64,000 bases of DNA from Agrobacterium tumefaciens (GTDB lineage: Bacteria; Pseudomonadota; Alphaproteobacteria; Rhizobiales; Rhizobiaceae), in assembly GCA_017744915.1 (NCBI GenBank), contig JAGIAH010000004.1:372001-436000 (forward strand). Direction: 5' to 3'. A program made the translations under genes and the position numbers. Every line of letters begins with the position of its first letter. Position 1 is the stretch's first letter. Below the pieces are notes generated by a model that made no database searches, was not told the DNA's origin, and saw only the letters and a list, made by a program, of their open reading frames with translations. Shown here piece by piece: positions 26,592-35,744 of the stretch.

Positions 26592-26840
26592 CTATTGCAT
26601 GCGTTGCATTGCGGCTTCGGGCTCACCGGTCGTCGCAACCGCAGCCGGAAGGCGGTCGGTCTTTTTCAGGATGACGACGGGTTTGTCGACGGGTTCTGTC
26701 GGCGGCACGATGCTTGCGGTCTTGAATTCACGGTCTACGGCAGGAACGGAAGCGTTGATCTTTTCATGACCTGCGCATTCCGCAAGCGCTGCACTGGCGG
26801 AAAAACCAAAGACAGCGGCGATAATGAGAACTGATTTCAT
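26592..26840 (-). CDS. Small secreted protein, 82 aa
   Basis: ATG 26840 is preferred because AGGGAGAATGAC precedes it and a signal peptide starts there (MKSVLIIAAVFGFSASAALA, cleavage after ALA). The mature ~62 residues begin ECAGHEK, are Pro/Val/Thr-rich and have one Cys. No domain is recognised. The frame extends upstream to 26906 but that part lacks support. Confidence 0.65.
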   Translation of the reverse strand: MKSVLIIAAVFGFSASAALAECAGHEKINASVPAVDREFKTASIVPPTEPVDKPVVILKKTDRLPAAVATTGEPEAAMQRMQ

Positions 26841-26987
26841 GTCATTCTCCCTTCGCTTTTGTGGCAATCTCCAGTCTAGGTGGAGACGCGCCGGATTGAA
26901 AATCACACTTTAGAGACATCTAAAGCTCATCATCATTTCGGCAGTCGTCATCGATGTGCAGCCAAGTGAAAGGGCACTGTCATCGCC

Positions 26988-27146
26988 CTATTTTTTCCGC
27001 ACATCCAGCGGATTTCGGCAAAGCGGCCTGCGAAATATCATCGCCACGTAACTTCCCTTCAGGGAAATGAGGCTTGGCGTGTAAGTCGAAACCTTCGCCG
27101 TGTTGGCGGCCCTGATCGTTCTTCCTCCAGAGGAATTCTGCTGCAT
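26988..27146 (-). CDS. Possible small basic protein, 52 aa
   Basis: An ATG at 27146 preceded by GGAGGCG, giving 52 residues that end RNPLDVRKK. The composition is plausible (basic, few rare residues) and the ribosome binding site is strong. There is no family match, and a longer frame through the palindromic repeat upstream is not coding. Confidence 0.45.
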   Translation of the reverse strand: MQQNSSGGRTIRAANTAKVSTYTPSLISLKGSYVAMIFRRPLCRNPLDVRKK

Positions 27147-27236
27147 GGCACGCCTCCTTCCATGAGCGATAACGAAAAAGCACGGGTCTTGTTCCCGCAG
27201 CCCTCGCCCTTTCCCCAAGAGAGGCCAAGGCGCTGC

Positions 27237-27372
27237 CGCTTGTTTTTTCTCCCCGCCGGGGAGAAGGTGGCCCGAAGGGTCGTATGAGGGGGCTCGCTCA
27301 AGGGATATCTCTGCCCTCGCCCCCTCATCCCGCTGCCGCGACGTTCTCCCCCTCGAGGAGAAGAAACAAGCG
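27237..27372. repeat. RIME-like palindromic intergenic repeat, copy 2
   Basis: Outer arms CCGCTTGTTT and AAACAAGCGG bracket two hairpins: TTCTCCCCGCCGGGGAGAAG near 27247 and TTCTCCCCCTCGAGGAGAAG near 27344, with CCCGAAGGGTCGTATGAGG between. The element occupies most of the 368-bp gap before the PACE gene. Confidence 0.85.
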
Positions 27373-27514
27373 GTACCATCCCCGTGACAGCGGCTGCCCT
27401 CAGCCCCAAGCTTGAAAATTCCGCCCAAAAGCTCTATATACCTCAGCGCGAGGACGACCTCGGCCATATTGGCGACAGCATGCGGGACGGCCCGGTCACA
27501 TACCGGAGAATGAA

Positions 27515-27952
27515 ATGCGTTCCCTGCAAGATCGTATCCGCCACGCGCTCAGCTTTGAAATCATCGGCCTTCTGCTCGTCATCCCCTTGGGCGCGCTGCT
27601 CTTTGGCATGCCGATGGAAGATATCGGTATCGTCGGCCTCGTCAGCGCCACGCTCGCCACAATCTGGAACTATGTCTACAATCTTGGCTTTGACCATGCC
27701 ATGCAGCGGCTGAAGGGCACGACGTTGAAGACCCCGGCCATCCGGGTCGCCCACGCCGTGTTGTTCGAGCTCGGCCTCCTGATCGTGCTGATGCCCTTCA
27801 TCGCCTGGTATCTGAATATCAGCCTTGCACACGCGCTGGTGATGGATATCTCGTTTGCGCTGTTTTACGTGGTCTATGCTTTTGTCTTCAACTGGAGCTA
27901 CGACCGGGTTTTCCCGCTGCCGGAATGGCAATCGCAGCAGGACGCCGCCTGA
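27515..27952 (+). CDS. PACE-family multidrug/biocide efflux protein
   Basis: A 145-residue protein with four membrane segments arranged as two tandem bacterial transmembrane pair domains, the hallmark of the proteobacterial antimicrobial compound efflux family. Conserved residues include Glu15 in the first helix (HALSFEIIGLLL), WNYVYNLGFD after helix two, HAVLFELGLL in helix three and FNWSYDRVF at the end. The family exports cations such as chlorhexidine or polyamines; the natural substrate here is unknown. Confidence 0.92.
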   Translation: MRSLQDRIRHALSFEIIGLLLVIPLGALLFGMPMEDIGIVGLVSATLATIWNYVYNLGFDHAMQRLKGTTLKTPAIRVAHAVLFELGLLIVLMPFIAWYLNISLAHALVMDISFALFYVVYAFVFNWSYDRVFPLPEWQSQQDAA

Positions 27953-27982
27953 TCGACGGCTTCCGCGTCCGCCAAGAGCGGT

Positions 27983-28948
27983 TCAGCGCAGCGACGCCTT
28001 GAAGAAACTGACGACATCGGCGTTGAAACCGCGATGGAACTCCGCCCGATCGAAGTCCGCCGCGTCGCTGCAAATCTGGGGCGCGGCTTTTGCCATCTCC
28101 GGCGGGCAAGGGGCAATGAACGAAAAATGCCCTGCCCCTTTCACCATCCGATAATCCGGTTTCACCGGCAGATCGTCGCGCAGCCTTGCAATATCCTGCG
28201 GCACAACCCCATCGCCGCCCTGTTCCGAACTCCACAGCTGGACGGGGATCGCGATGGCCTTCAGGTCGCCCGCGCCGGGAAAGGCATTCAACGGGTCGGC
28301 AACGACCACAGCCTTCACGCGCCTGTCCTGACCACCGTGCTGCGGCAACGCCGTCTTCTGCCGCATCTGCGTGCAAATCGGCGCCTGCGGGTCAGGACAG
28401 GGCAGCCCGGCATTGGCAAAATCGGGAATGCCGCCGGCAAGCACCAGCGCTGTATAACCGCCACGCGAAAATCCGAAGACGCCGATCCGCTCGGCATCGA
28501 TGGAACCGGCTTCGCTCCAGCCTGCGAGCAGATGATCCAGCACTCGGGCAATATCCGCCGGCCGGCTCGTCAGCGCGGAAAGTTCACCCGCCTTCTTCAT
28601 CTCAAGCGCGTTGTCTCCGGGGTGATTGATCGCCGCGACAATGAAGCCGGCATCCGCCAGCGCCGCCGCCGTGTCGCGATGGCTGAAATAGGTGCCGCCA
28701 AAGCCATGGGAGATGACAACGAGCGGATATTTCCCGTGAGGGATCGGGCAATCCCGCACGGCGGGCAAAAGGAAGGGGCCGATCCTGACCTCTCCCGGCG
28801 CGGCCGCGCAGGGCGACCACACCGCAGCCTTCATGGCGGCTTTGCCATTCGCGGCTGGAACATCGACCAACCGGAGACCGGCCGCCGTGGCGGCATCCGT
28901 TCCGGACAGTGCGGAAAGCATAAGGCAAAGCAGCAGCAGAAATCGCAT
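27983..28948 (-). CDS. Secreted alpha/beta hydrolase (dienelactone hydrolase-like)
   Basis: A 321-residue protein with signal peptide MRFLLLLCLMLSALSGTDA; ATG 28948 is chosen for this, although frames extend to 29011. The fold is visible from VVISHGFGGTYFSHR (oxyanion strand), IGVFGFSRGGYTALVLAGG (nucleophile Ser in GFSRGG), a late acid (VVVADPLN) and GAGHFSFIAPCP (catalytic His). It resembles PAF-acetylhydrolase/dienelactone hydrolase-type esterases of the periplasm. The substrate is unknown. It converges on the PACE gene. Confidence 0.85.
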   Translation of the reverse strand: MRFLLLLCLMLSALSGTDAATAAGLRLVDVPAANGKAAMKAAVWSPCAAAPGEVRIGPFLLPAVRDCPIPHGKYPLVVISHGFGGTYFSHRDTAAALADAGFIVAAINHPGDNALEMKKAGELSALTSRPADIARVLDHLLAGWSEAGSIDAERIGVFGFSRGGYTALVLAGGIPDFANAGLPCPDPQAPICTQMRQKTALPQHGGQDRRVKAVVVADPLNAFPGAGDLKAIAIPVQLWSSEQGGDGVVPQDIARLRDDLPVKPDYRMVKGAGHFSFIAPCPPEMAKAAPQICSDAADFDRAEFHRGFNADVVSFFKASLR

Positions 28949-29048
28949 CACGAACTCACGGATCGGCAACATTACGCATAAACCGATCGGCGACCGGTCC
29001 TGCGCAAACATAAAGCGGTTTCTCGTGACGGCAATGACTGCCGGGCGC

Positions 29049-29654
29049 TTAAAGCGATTTCAGCGTCCAGGCCACGATGTCGCGGGTGGCGGCGGCAAAG
29101 GCCTGGTCGAGCGCCTTGACGAAATTGGCGTTGCCGGAACCGCTGACGCGGGCGCTGGCGCGGAACACTTCCTGCGCCTTCACCGTGCCGTTGCGGTCGT
29201 TCAGGAGCTTCACCGACATTTCGATATTGGCGATGTTCCTTGCCGTATCGATTTCGAAGGCGCGGATATCGGTCACGACCTGATAATCGATAGCCAGCCC
29301 CTGCCCCGGCCGGCCGACGCCGCCGAGCTTGCCGGTATCCTCGAAGGCTTCCACTAGCTTGGATTGCACCATGCGCGGCAGGCGGTCGCTCCATTGCGAA
29401 TTGCCGAGATATTGCACTTCCGAGCCGGAAAGCCGCACCACGATGTTTTCGCTATCGAGCGCCTTCAGGGCGGTCGGATCGGCGATCAGCAATTGCCGGC
29501 TCTTCAGCGAGGGCCCCTGCGCTACCGCCGCCGAGGATACGGAAAGATCGAAGGTATCGTTCGTCGGCGCACCTGCACAGCCTGCCATCAAGGCGGCAAA
29601 TAGCGGAGCCAGAAGGAGGGCGCGGCGTTTTTGGCCGTTCATCGATAGTCTCAT
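29049..29654 (-). CDS. ABC-type transport auxiliary lipoprotein (Mla operon)
   Basis: A 201-residue lipoprotein: the signal sequence ends in the lipobox LMAGC, so Cys is lipidated. The body matches the ABC transport auxiliary lipoprotein family (PqiC-like), with TFDLSVSS at the start and KALDQAFAAATRDIVAW at the end. It is the last gene of the operon mlaE-mlaF-mlaD-lipoprotein. It probably sits in the outer membrane and completes the lipid path across the periplasm. Confidence 0.85.
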   Translation of the reverse strand: MRLSMNGQKRRALLLAPLFAALMAGCAGAPTNDTFDLSVSSAAVAQGPSLKSRQLLIADPTALKALDSENIVVRLSGSEVQYLGNSQWSDRLPRMVQSKLVEAFEDTGKLGGVGRPGQGLAIDYQVVTDIRAFEIDTARNIANIEMSVKLLNDRNGTVKAQEVFRASARVSGSGNANFVKALDQAFAAATRDIVAWTLKSL

Positions 29655-29669
29655 TGGCCGATACCCCTC

Positions 29670-31040
29670 TTAGCGCCTTGTTCTGCCATCATATTGTTTC
29701 ACGGTTTCGCCGCCGAAAATCAACCGCTGCGGATCGCGGTCGATATTGGTGATGGCATTGTTGAGATTGTCGACAGTGACCCGCGTGCTGCCGATCAGCG
29801 CCTGGAAATCTTTCAGGCCGGAGCTGGAGAAGCGGGTCAGATTGTCGGCAATCGGCCCGATGCGGGCATTGAGATTGTCGGCCACCGCCTTGAAGGAGGT
29901 CAGCGTCTCGCGCGCCTTGGCAAACAGGGAATTGGCATCGTCAGTGCCAAGCATGCCATCCACCCTGGCGAGAATGCCATCGACACGGCTGGAGGCAAGG
30001 TTCAGCTTGCGGCCCATCTCGGTGAAGTCGGAAACCGCCTGATCGATATCGGCGCGGCGCGCACCCACATCATCGGCAATCCGCTTGAAGTTCGCCACGG
30101 CGTCACGCGCATCGGCGGTCGCTGCGGAAACATCGCCCACCACGGTGCTGACCTTGGCGGGATCGACGGAAGCAAGAAGCTCATCCGCGCGCTTCACGAC
30201 TGTCTGCACCTCGGTGCTCGCCGCCTCGAAATTGCGCGCCGTGCTCTGCACGGTTTCCATGATGCCCTGAATGTCGCTGGAGGCGGAAGCGACATCCTTC
30301 GTCACCTTGTCGACATTCGAAAGGATGGAATCGATCTTGCCGGCATCCACCGCCTTCACCAGATCTTCGATGGCCGTCAGCGTGCCGTCGAGGCGCACCG
30401 AGACCGATTGCACGGTGGTGGAAAGCGAGCTCAAGCTTGCAATGAAGTTCTTGATGCCGTCGGAATTGGCCGCCAGCGCATCGGAGAATTTCTCGGCATT
30501 ACGCACCGTCTGCGTCAACGGGCCACGGGCATCCTGCACAAAGCCCTGCAATTCGCCGATCGCACCATCGGCGCGCTTCAGGATTTTATCAGCCGTGGCA
30601 AGCAGGTTGGTAACGCTGGAAAGATCGGCCGTCAGCTCGGCGGGAACGCCACTTTCGACGGCTTTCTGCAGAATGCGCTCGCCATCCTTGTTGCCGCCGG
30701 AAAGCTCGATATAGGCGGCACCGGTCAGGCCCTGAATTTCAAGCACGGCGCGAGTAGACGGAAAAACCGGCGCATCCGCCTGCACTTCAGTAAAGGCGAT
30801 GGAATAGGCCGGGTCATCGCGGTCGATGGCAAGGCCACGCACGGTGCCGACGGGAATGCCGTTGAAGCGCACGGGAGAACCGACGGAAAGGCCGTTGGCG
30901 GAGCCCGGAATGCGCACGACAAGCTGCGCGGTCGGGCCGCCACGGCCGAATTCCGCCATCCAGTAAACGAAGCCGAATGCGGCGGCGATCACGATCAGCG
31001 TGAAAATTCCGACTATGGTGTAGTTCGCCTTGGTTTCCAT
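29670..31040 (-). CDS. mlaD: MlaD/MCE-domain lipid-binding protein
   Basis: A 456-residue protein with one N-terminal membrane helix (residues 9-29), an MCE domain (about 38-118, with SPVRFNGIPVGTV and AYIELSGG), then a long helical region (about 130-440). MCE proteins form rings that shuttle phospholipids between the membranes. The helical extension exceeds that of E. coli MlaD and resembles the larger rhizobial MCE proteins. The gene lies 8 bp after the ATPase gene. Confidence 0.92.
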   Translation of the reverse strand: METKANYTIVGIFTLIVIAAAFGFVYWMAEFGRGGPTAQLVVRIPGSANGLSVGSPVRFNGIPVGTVRGLAIDRDDPAYSIAFTEVQADAPVFPSTRAVLEIQGLTGAAYIELSGGNKDGERILQKAVESGVPAELTADLSSVTNLLATADKILKRADGAIGELQGFVQDARGPLTQTVRNAEKFSDALAANSDGIKNFIASLSSLSTTVQSVSVRLDGTLTAIEDLVKAVDAGKIDSILSNVDKVTKDVASASSDIQGIMETVQSTARNFEAASTEVQTVVKRADELLASVDPAKVSTVVGDVSAATADARDAVANFKRIADDVGARRADIDQAVSDFTEMGRKLNLASSRVDGILARVDGMLGTDDANSLFAKARETLTSFKAVADNLNARIGPIADNLTRFSSSGLKDFQALIGSTRVTVDNLNNAITNIDRDPQRLIFGGETVKQYDGRTRR

Positions 31041-31048
31041 GCTTCTCG

Positions 31049-31939
31049 TTACTCCACCGGATTTTCATGTTTGCCGTCCGGAAGAACGACAGAGCGCGCC
31101 CGTTTGCCGCGGAAATAGGACTGCACCCACGGGTCGTCGCAGGCGAACATGTCCTGCAATGTCCCTTCCACCAGCACCTTCTTCTGGCCGAGAACCGCGA
31201 TGCGGTCACAGACGGAGAACAGGCTGTCGAGGTCGTGCGTCACCATATAAACGGTCAGGCCGAGCGAATCACGCAAGCGCGAAATCAGCATATCAAATTC
31301 CGCCGCCCCAATGGGATCGAGGCCGGATGTCGGCTCATCGAGGAAGACGAGGTCGGGATCGAGCGACAATGCCCGGGCAAGGGCCGCACGCTTGATCATG
31401 CCGCCGGAAAGCTCGGATGGGTATTTGTCGCCGGCATCGGGCTTCAGGCCGACCATCTCGATCTTGAGATAGGCAAGCTCGTCCATCAGCTTCTTCGGCA
31501 GGTCCAGATATTCCCGCATCGGCAGCTGGATGTTTTCCTTCACCGTCAGACCGGAAAACAGCGCGCCCTGCTGGAACAACACGCCGAGCCGCTGGTCGAG
31601 CATCATGCGGTCGTCTTCGCTTGCCCTGTCGTAGTCAGTACCGAGAATGCGGATCGCACCCGCCTGCCGCGGCAGAAGCCGCAAGATCGCCCGCATCAAC
31701 ACGGATTTGCCAGCACCAGAGGGGCCGATAAAGCCGAGGATTTCACCGCGATAGACATCGAGGTCGAGATTTTCGAGCACGTTCCGGCCGTTGAAACCGA
31801 CGGTCACGCCCTCGACGGAAAGCACCACCTCTTTGCCGTCTTTTCCGGTTCTGGTCTGCTGCTGCGGTGTCTGGTCCTGTTTCTCCAACGCGGCCCCCTT
31901 AAAAATCGATGGCTGCGTAGAAGATGGCGAAAAGGCCAT
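31049..31939 (-). CDS. mlaF: ABC transporter ATP-binding protein (MlaF-like)
   Basis: A 296-residue ATPase with Walker A GPSGAGKS (72-79), the ABC signature LSGGM (177-181) and Walker B LVFLDEP (197-203), and HD at MVTHDLDSL. It energises the lipid transporter with the MlaE permease. The annotated ATG at 31939 would overlap the permease by 41 bp; a TTG at 31889, just after the permease stop and behind GGGGG, is an equally likely start. Residues 1-35 are low-complexity, supporting the shorter form. Confidence 0.93.
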   Translation of the reverse strand: MAFSPSSTQPSIFKGAALEKQDQTPQQQTRTGKDGKEVVLSVEGVTVGFNGRNVLENLDLDVYRGEILGFIGPSGAGKSVLMRAILRLLPRQAGAIRILGTDYDRASEDDRMMLDQRLGVLFQQGALFSGLTVKENIQLPMREYLDLPKKLMDELAYLKIEMVGLKPDAGDKYPSELSGGMIKRAALARALSLDPDLVFLDEPTSGLDPIGAAEFDMLISRLRDSLGLTVYMVTHDLDSLFSVCDRIAVLGQKKVLVEGTLQDMFACDDPWVQSYFRGKRARSVVLPDGKHENPVE

Positions 31940-33059
31940 CCACCAGAATGACGACGAAGATCGACTTCACCACCGAGGAGGTGACGTGCTGGCCGAGCGA
32001 TTCCGCCGAGCCGCCCACCTTCATGCCCTCCACCGCCGCGACGATGCCGATGATGAGCGCCATGAATGGCGCCTTGATCATGCCCGCAGCGATGGTCGAT
32101 TCCTCCACCGCACCGTGCAGGCGCGACAGGAACACCTCGAAAGTGATGCCGGAATAAAGCAGCGCCACGACGGCCGCGCCGAAAAGGGCGGCGAAGTTGG
32201 CGAGAATGGTAAGAAGCGGCAGCGCGATGGTCAGCGCCACCAGCCGCGGAAACACCAGCACGCCCACCGGGTTGAGGCCGATGACCTTCAGCGCGTCGAT
32301 TTCCTCGCGCATCTTCATCGAGCCTATTTCCGCCGTGATGGCGCTGCCGGAACGGCCGGCGATCATGATCGCGGTGAGCAGAACGCCGATTTCACGCAAT
32401 TGCAGAATGCCAACGAGATCGACGACGAAGACTTCCGCACCGAAATATCTGAGCTGGAACGCGCCCTGCTGGGCGATGATCGCACCGATCAGGAACGACA
32501 TCAGCATGATGATCGGCACGGCGCGCACGCCCATATGGTCGATCTGGTTGACGATCGCCGCCGGCGACACGCCACGCCCGCGCCCGAGCTTCATCTGGGC
32601 GCCACGCACAGCGGAGCCGAGAATATACATACCCGCCAGAAAATCCGCGCCGTTCTGGATGACGGCCTTGCCAACAGGCGCGAAGATACGTTCGACCAGC
32701 CCCTCGCGGGCAGCGGGTTCGACCTCCATATCCACCTTTTCGGGCAACTGGCCGATGACCTCCTGGATACGGTCATTGCCCGTCACCGTCACGGTGGCGC
32801 CGTTTTTCTCGAGGTCTTTCCGCAGACGCTGGATGATCCACGCACCCGTCGTATCGATTGCCTCGACGGAAGAAAGATCGATCTCCACCGAGCCGGCGGA
32901 TCTGGTTCTTTCGATCTTTTCGAGAGTGTGGAAAACGCCGGAGAGATTGCTGTTGCGCCACGAGCCGCTCATGACATAACGCAAGCCGCCGCCGGAGACG
33001 GTGTCGCCTTCGGTGATTGCGGCCGGGTTCGCCTGTTGCCGTGGGTCCTGTTCTTGCAT
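31899..33059 (-). CDS. mlaE: MlaE-type permease with N-terminal STAS-like domain
   Basis: A 386-residue permease. ATG 33059 (MQEQDP) follows GGAG and replaces the longer frame to 33146. Residues ~20-125 resemble a STAS domain (VEIDLSSVEAIDTTGAWII), and ~140-380 are the DUF140/MlaE permease with about five membrane helices (GRSGSAITAEIGSMKMREEIDAL is the conserved core). In E. coli the STAS protein MlaB is separate; the fusion here is common in rhizobia. It heads the operon. Confidence 0.92.
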   Translation of the reverse strand: MQEQDPRQQANPAAITEGDTVSGGGLRYVMSGSWRNSNLSGVFHTLEKIERTRSAGSVEIDLSSVEAIDTTGAWIIQRLRKDLEKNGATVTVTGNDRIQEVIGQLPEKVDMEVEPAAREGLVERIFAPVGKAVIQNGADFLAGMYILGSAVRGAQMKLGRGRGVSPAAIVNQIDHMGVRAVPIIMLMSFLIGAIIAQQGAFQLRYFGAEVFVVDLVGILQLREIGVLLTAIMIAGRSGSAITAEIGSMKMREEIDALKVIGLNPVGVLVFPRLVALTIALPLLTILANFAALFGAAVVALLYSGITFEVFLSRLHGAVEESTIAAGMIKAPFMALIIGIVAAVEGMKVGGSAESLGQHVTSSVVKSIFVVILVDGLFAIFYAAIDF

Positions 33060-33202
33060 AATGCTCCGAGCGAGTGCAGCCGTCACGAGAATCTTAAAGG
33101 TTTCATAACGTTTCGGTCTCCGGCAGGCCACAGTGACCGCCGACAATTCGTGATAAATTTGGCGTCATGTGTCTTTTGCCGCCCAATCAGAAGTGAAAAA
33201 AC

Positions 33203-34186
33203 ATGCCCCGTTACCTTCAAGCCACAACAGACCGTTTCCCCGTCGCCGGCAGCTTCACCATCTCACGCGGCACCCGCACGCATGCGGATGTCGTAACGTG
33301 CACCATCCGCGATGGTTCCTTTGCCGGCAAAGGCGAATGTGTGCCCTATCCGCGTTACGGTGAAAGCATCGAAGGCGTCATTGCCGATATCGAGGCGATG
33401 GCGGAGCGGATCGCCGGCGGCCTGACACGGCAGGCATTGCAGCAGGTGATGAAACCGGGTGCCGCCCGCAATGCTGTCGATTGCGCGCTGTGGGACCTCG
33501 AAGCGAAGATGAGCGGAAAGAGTGCCGCCGAGCAGGTTCTCGGGCAGACGGCTGAACCACTCGTCACCGCCTATACGATTTCGCTTGCCGACCCCGACAC
33601 CATGGCCGCGAAGACCGCCGAGAATGCCGCCCGCCCACTCCTGAAGATCAAGACCGGCACCGCCGATGACGAAGCCCGCCTGCGGGCCGTGCGCGCCGCA
33701 GCGCCCGAGGCGCGCATCATCATCGATGCGAACGAAGGCTGGAACGACGGGAATATCGAATATTACCTGGGACTGGCCGCCGAACTGAAGATATCGCTGA
33801 TCGAACAGCCCCTGCCCGCCGGCAAGGACGCCATCCTCGCCCGCATCGACCATCCCGTGCTGATCTGCGCCGACGAAAGCGTGCATTCGACGAGAGACCT
33901 CGCCGGCCTGCGCGACCGTTATGACGCGATCAACATCAAGCTCGACAAGACCGGCGGCCTGACGGAAGCGCTTGTCATGAAGGCGGAAGCAGAACGGCTC
34001 GGCTTCACCATCATGGTCGGCTGCATGCTCGGCACCTCGCTCGGCATGGCACCTGCCGTGCTGGCCGCTCAAGGCGCGACCTTTGCCGATCTCGACGGGC
34101 CGCTGCTGCTGGCTGAGGACCGGCAGCCCGGCTTGGTCTATGAGGGCTCGTTGGTTTATCCGGCGCGGCCGGAATTGTGGGGGTAA
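33203..34186 (+). CDS. Dipeptide epimerase, enolase superfamily
   Basis: A 327-residue member of the muconate-lactonising subgroup. Visible are KIKTG (the Lys-x-Lys acid/base), metal ligands in IIDANEGW, LIEQPLP and CADESVHS, and the second Lys in INIKLDKTGG. These match L-Ala-D/L-Glu epimerases, which recover peptidoglycan dipeptides; a role in D-glutamate use (N-acetyl-Glu racemase) is the alternative name in rhizobia. It stands alone, divergent from the mla operon. Confidence 0.88.
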   Translation: MPRYLQATTDRFPVAGSFTISRGTRTHADVVTCTIRDGSFAGKGECVPYPRYGESIEGVIADIEAMAERIAGGLTRQALQQVMKPGAARNAVDCALWDLEAKMSGKSAAEQVLGQTAEPLVTAYTISLADPDTMAAKTAENAARPLLKIKTGTADDEARLRAVRAAAPEARIIIDANEGWNDGNIEYYLGLAAELKISLIEQPLPAGKDAILARIDHPVLICADESVHSTRDLAGLRDRYDAINIKLDKTGGLTEALVMKAEAERLGFTIMVGCMLGTSLGMAPAVLAAQGATFADLDGPLLLAEDRQPGLVYEGSLVYPARPELWG

Positions 34187-34225
34187 ACCCAGAATATCGG
34201 AGGGAAAGGGATGCAAACGTCGCGG

Positions 34226-34359
34226 CTGGTTTCTTCTCCCCGCCGGGGAGAAGGTGGCCCGAAGGATCGGATGAGGAAACTCGCTCTCCGGATATCGCTA
34301 CCCTCGCCCCCTCATCCCGCTGCCGCGGACTTCTCCCCCTCGGGGAAAAGAACAAGCGG
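34226..34359. repeat. RIME-like palindromic intergenic repeat, copy 3
   Basis: TTCTTCTCCCCGCCGGGGAG opens the element and TTCTCCCCCTCGGGGAAAAG closes it, with the CCCGAAGGATCGGATGAGG and CCCCCTCATCCCGCTGCCGC segments between. It lies in the gap 34187-34679 together with a second, unrelated inverted repeat. Confidence 0.85.
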
Positions 34360-34541
34360 TGACAGCTCGCTCCATATGAGCTAGCTGCGGTTCGTCTATG
34401 AAGGCGCTGATTTGTCCGGCCCGGCCGGAATTATGGGAGTAGTGGTGACGTTCGGGTTTCGCGTGCAAACACTGCGCCGACCGTCAAAGCGGTCCATGCA
34501 GCATCATATCAAGACGACCACCCACTTTGCCGCAGATTCAG

Positions 34542-34629
34542 CGTCATCCTCGGGCTTGTCCCGAGGATCTATCCACGTCGCGTAAAATCGATCGGTTGCC
34601 GATCCTCGGGACAAGCCCGAGGATGACGA
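34542..34629. repeat. Perfect 28-bp inverted repeat
   Basis: Arms 34542-34569 and 34602-34629 are exact reverse complements (each begins or ends CGTCATCCTCGGGCTTGTCC) around a 32-base spacer. A related, less perfect copy lies at 62794-62879. It could fold as a long hairpin at the 3' side of the phosphoesterase gene. Confidence 0.85.
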
Positions 34630-34679
34630 CAGAGAGTGGGGCCACGCCTGGCGATGAACCGCCCCCATCAAGCAGCAAT

Positions 34680-35516
34680 TCAAGCCGCGTGCTTGCCAAT
34701 CAGGCCCGGGATTTCCACCGGCTCCATTTCTCCCGAAACATGTTCGGAAGCACCGCTCGTCTGCATCCAGGTGATCAGCTCGAAGCTGCCATCGGCATTT
34801 TCGGCAATCGCCGTGCAGCTTTCCACCCAGTCGCCGGTATTGATGTAGCGAATGCCGTCCATGTCCTCCATCACCGCATGGTGAATATGGCCACAGATGA
34901 CGCCGTCGACATTGTTGCGGCGCGCCTCGTCGGCCACCACGCGCTGGAATTCGCCGATGAAGTTGACCGCGTGCTTGACCTGCAGCTTGGCCCAGGCCGA
35001 AAACGACCAGTAAGGCAGGCCGATGCGGCGGCGCACGGCGGCGATGGCGATGTTGATGGCGATGGCCGCATCATAGGCCCAGTCGCCGAGATAGGCGAGC
35101 AGGCGGGCATTGCGCACCACCACGTCGAACTCGTCGCCATGGATGATGAGGTATTTCTTGCCGTCGGCCGCCTCGTGGATCATGCGTTCGGCCACTTCGA
35201 TGCCGCCGAAATGCATGCCGGGGAATTCCCGCAGGAATTCATCGTGATTGCCGGGAATATAGACGATGCGCGTGCCCTTGCGGGCCTTGCGCAGCAGCTT
35301 CTGCACCACGTCGTTGCAGCCCTGCGGCCAGTACCAGCTGCGGCGCAGGCGCCAGCCGTCAACGATATCGCCCACGAGAATGATCGTCTCGGCCTCGTGA
35401 TATTTCAGGAAGTCGAGCAGATAGTCCGTCTTGGCCGCCTTGGAGCCGAGATGAACATCCGAAATGAAAAGCGTTCTGAACTGTCTGGTTTCGATTTGAC
35501 CGGCCACGGATTTCAT
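34680..35516 (-). CDS. Metallophosphoesterase, UDP-2,3-diacylglucosamine diphosphatase-like
   Basis: A 278-residue calcineurin-fold enzyme. All metal-binding blocks are present: SDVHLGS, GDIVDGW, GNHDEF, IHGDEFD and GHIHHA. Motifs and length place it in the LpxH/YbbF family; LpxH cleaves UDP-2,3-diacylglucosamine in lipid A synthesis. Rhizobia often have LpxI for that step and keep LpxH-like paralogues of unclear role, so the substrate is uncertain. It is divergent from the malic enzyme gene. Confidence 0.85.
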   Translation of the reverse strand: MKSVAGQIETRQFRTLFISDVHLGSKAAKTDYLLDFLKYHEAETIILVGDIVDGWRLRRSWYWPQGCNDVVQKLLRKARKGTRIVYIPGNHDEFLREFPGMHFGGIEVAERMIHEAADGKKYLIIHGDEFDVVVRNARLLAYLGDWAYDAAIAINIAIAAVRRRIGLPYWSFSAWAKLQVKHAVNFIGEFQRVVADEARRNNVDGVICGHIHHAVMEDMDGIRYINTGDWVESCTAIAENADGSFELITWMQTSGASEHVSGEMEPVEIPGLIGKHAA

Positions 35517-35744
35517 CCCCCTGTTCGGTTGCGTCCCTGCGGCTTTCTTACCTCTCAGAACCAGACTCGTGTTGCAGCAACATGACAGACGCCGGTTTTT
35601 ATAGGGAATATGACGAAAGCCTTCACGAAAACGCGAATAAGCCGTGGCCGCATTTGCATAAGATGCCCGTAAATAACGGCTGTACCGCAGGGAAGTTTGT
35701 TGTATTCAGAGGGCCGGAATTGAACCAGACATGACGGTGGAAGA

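Noticed and set aside
27237..27372. Palindromic repeats considered as CRISPR repeats near the Tn7-like module.
   Set aside because: They are single intergenic elements spaced thousands of bases apart with no spacers, and no cas genes are present.
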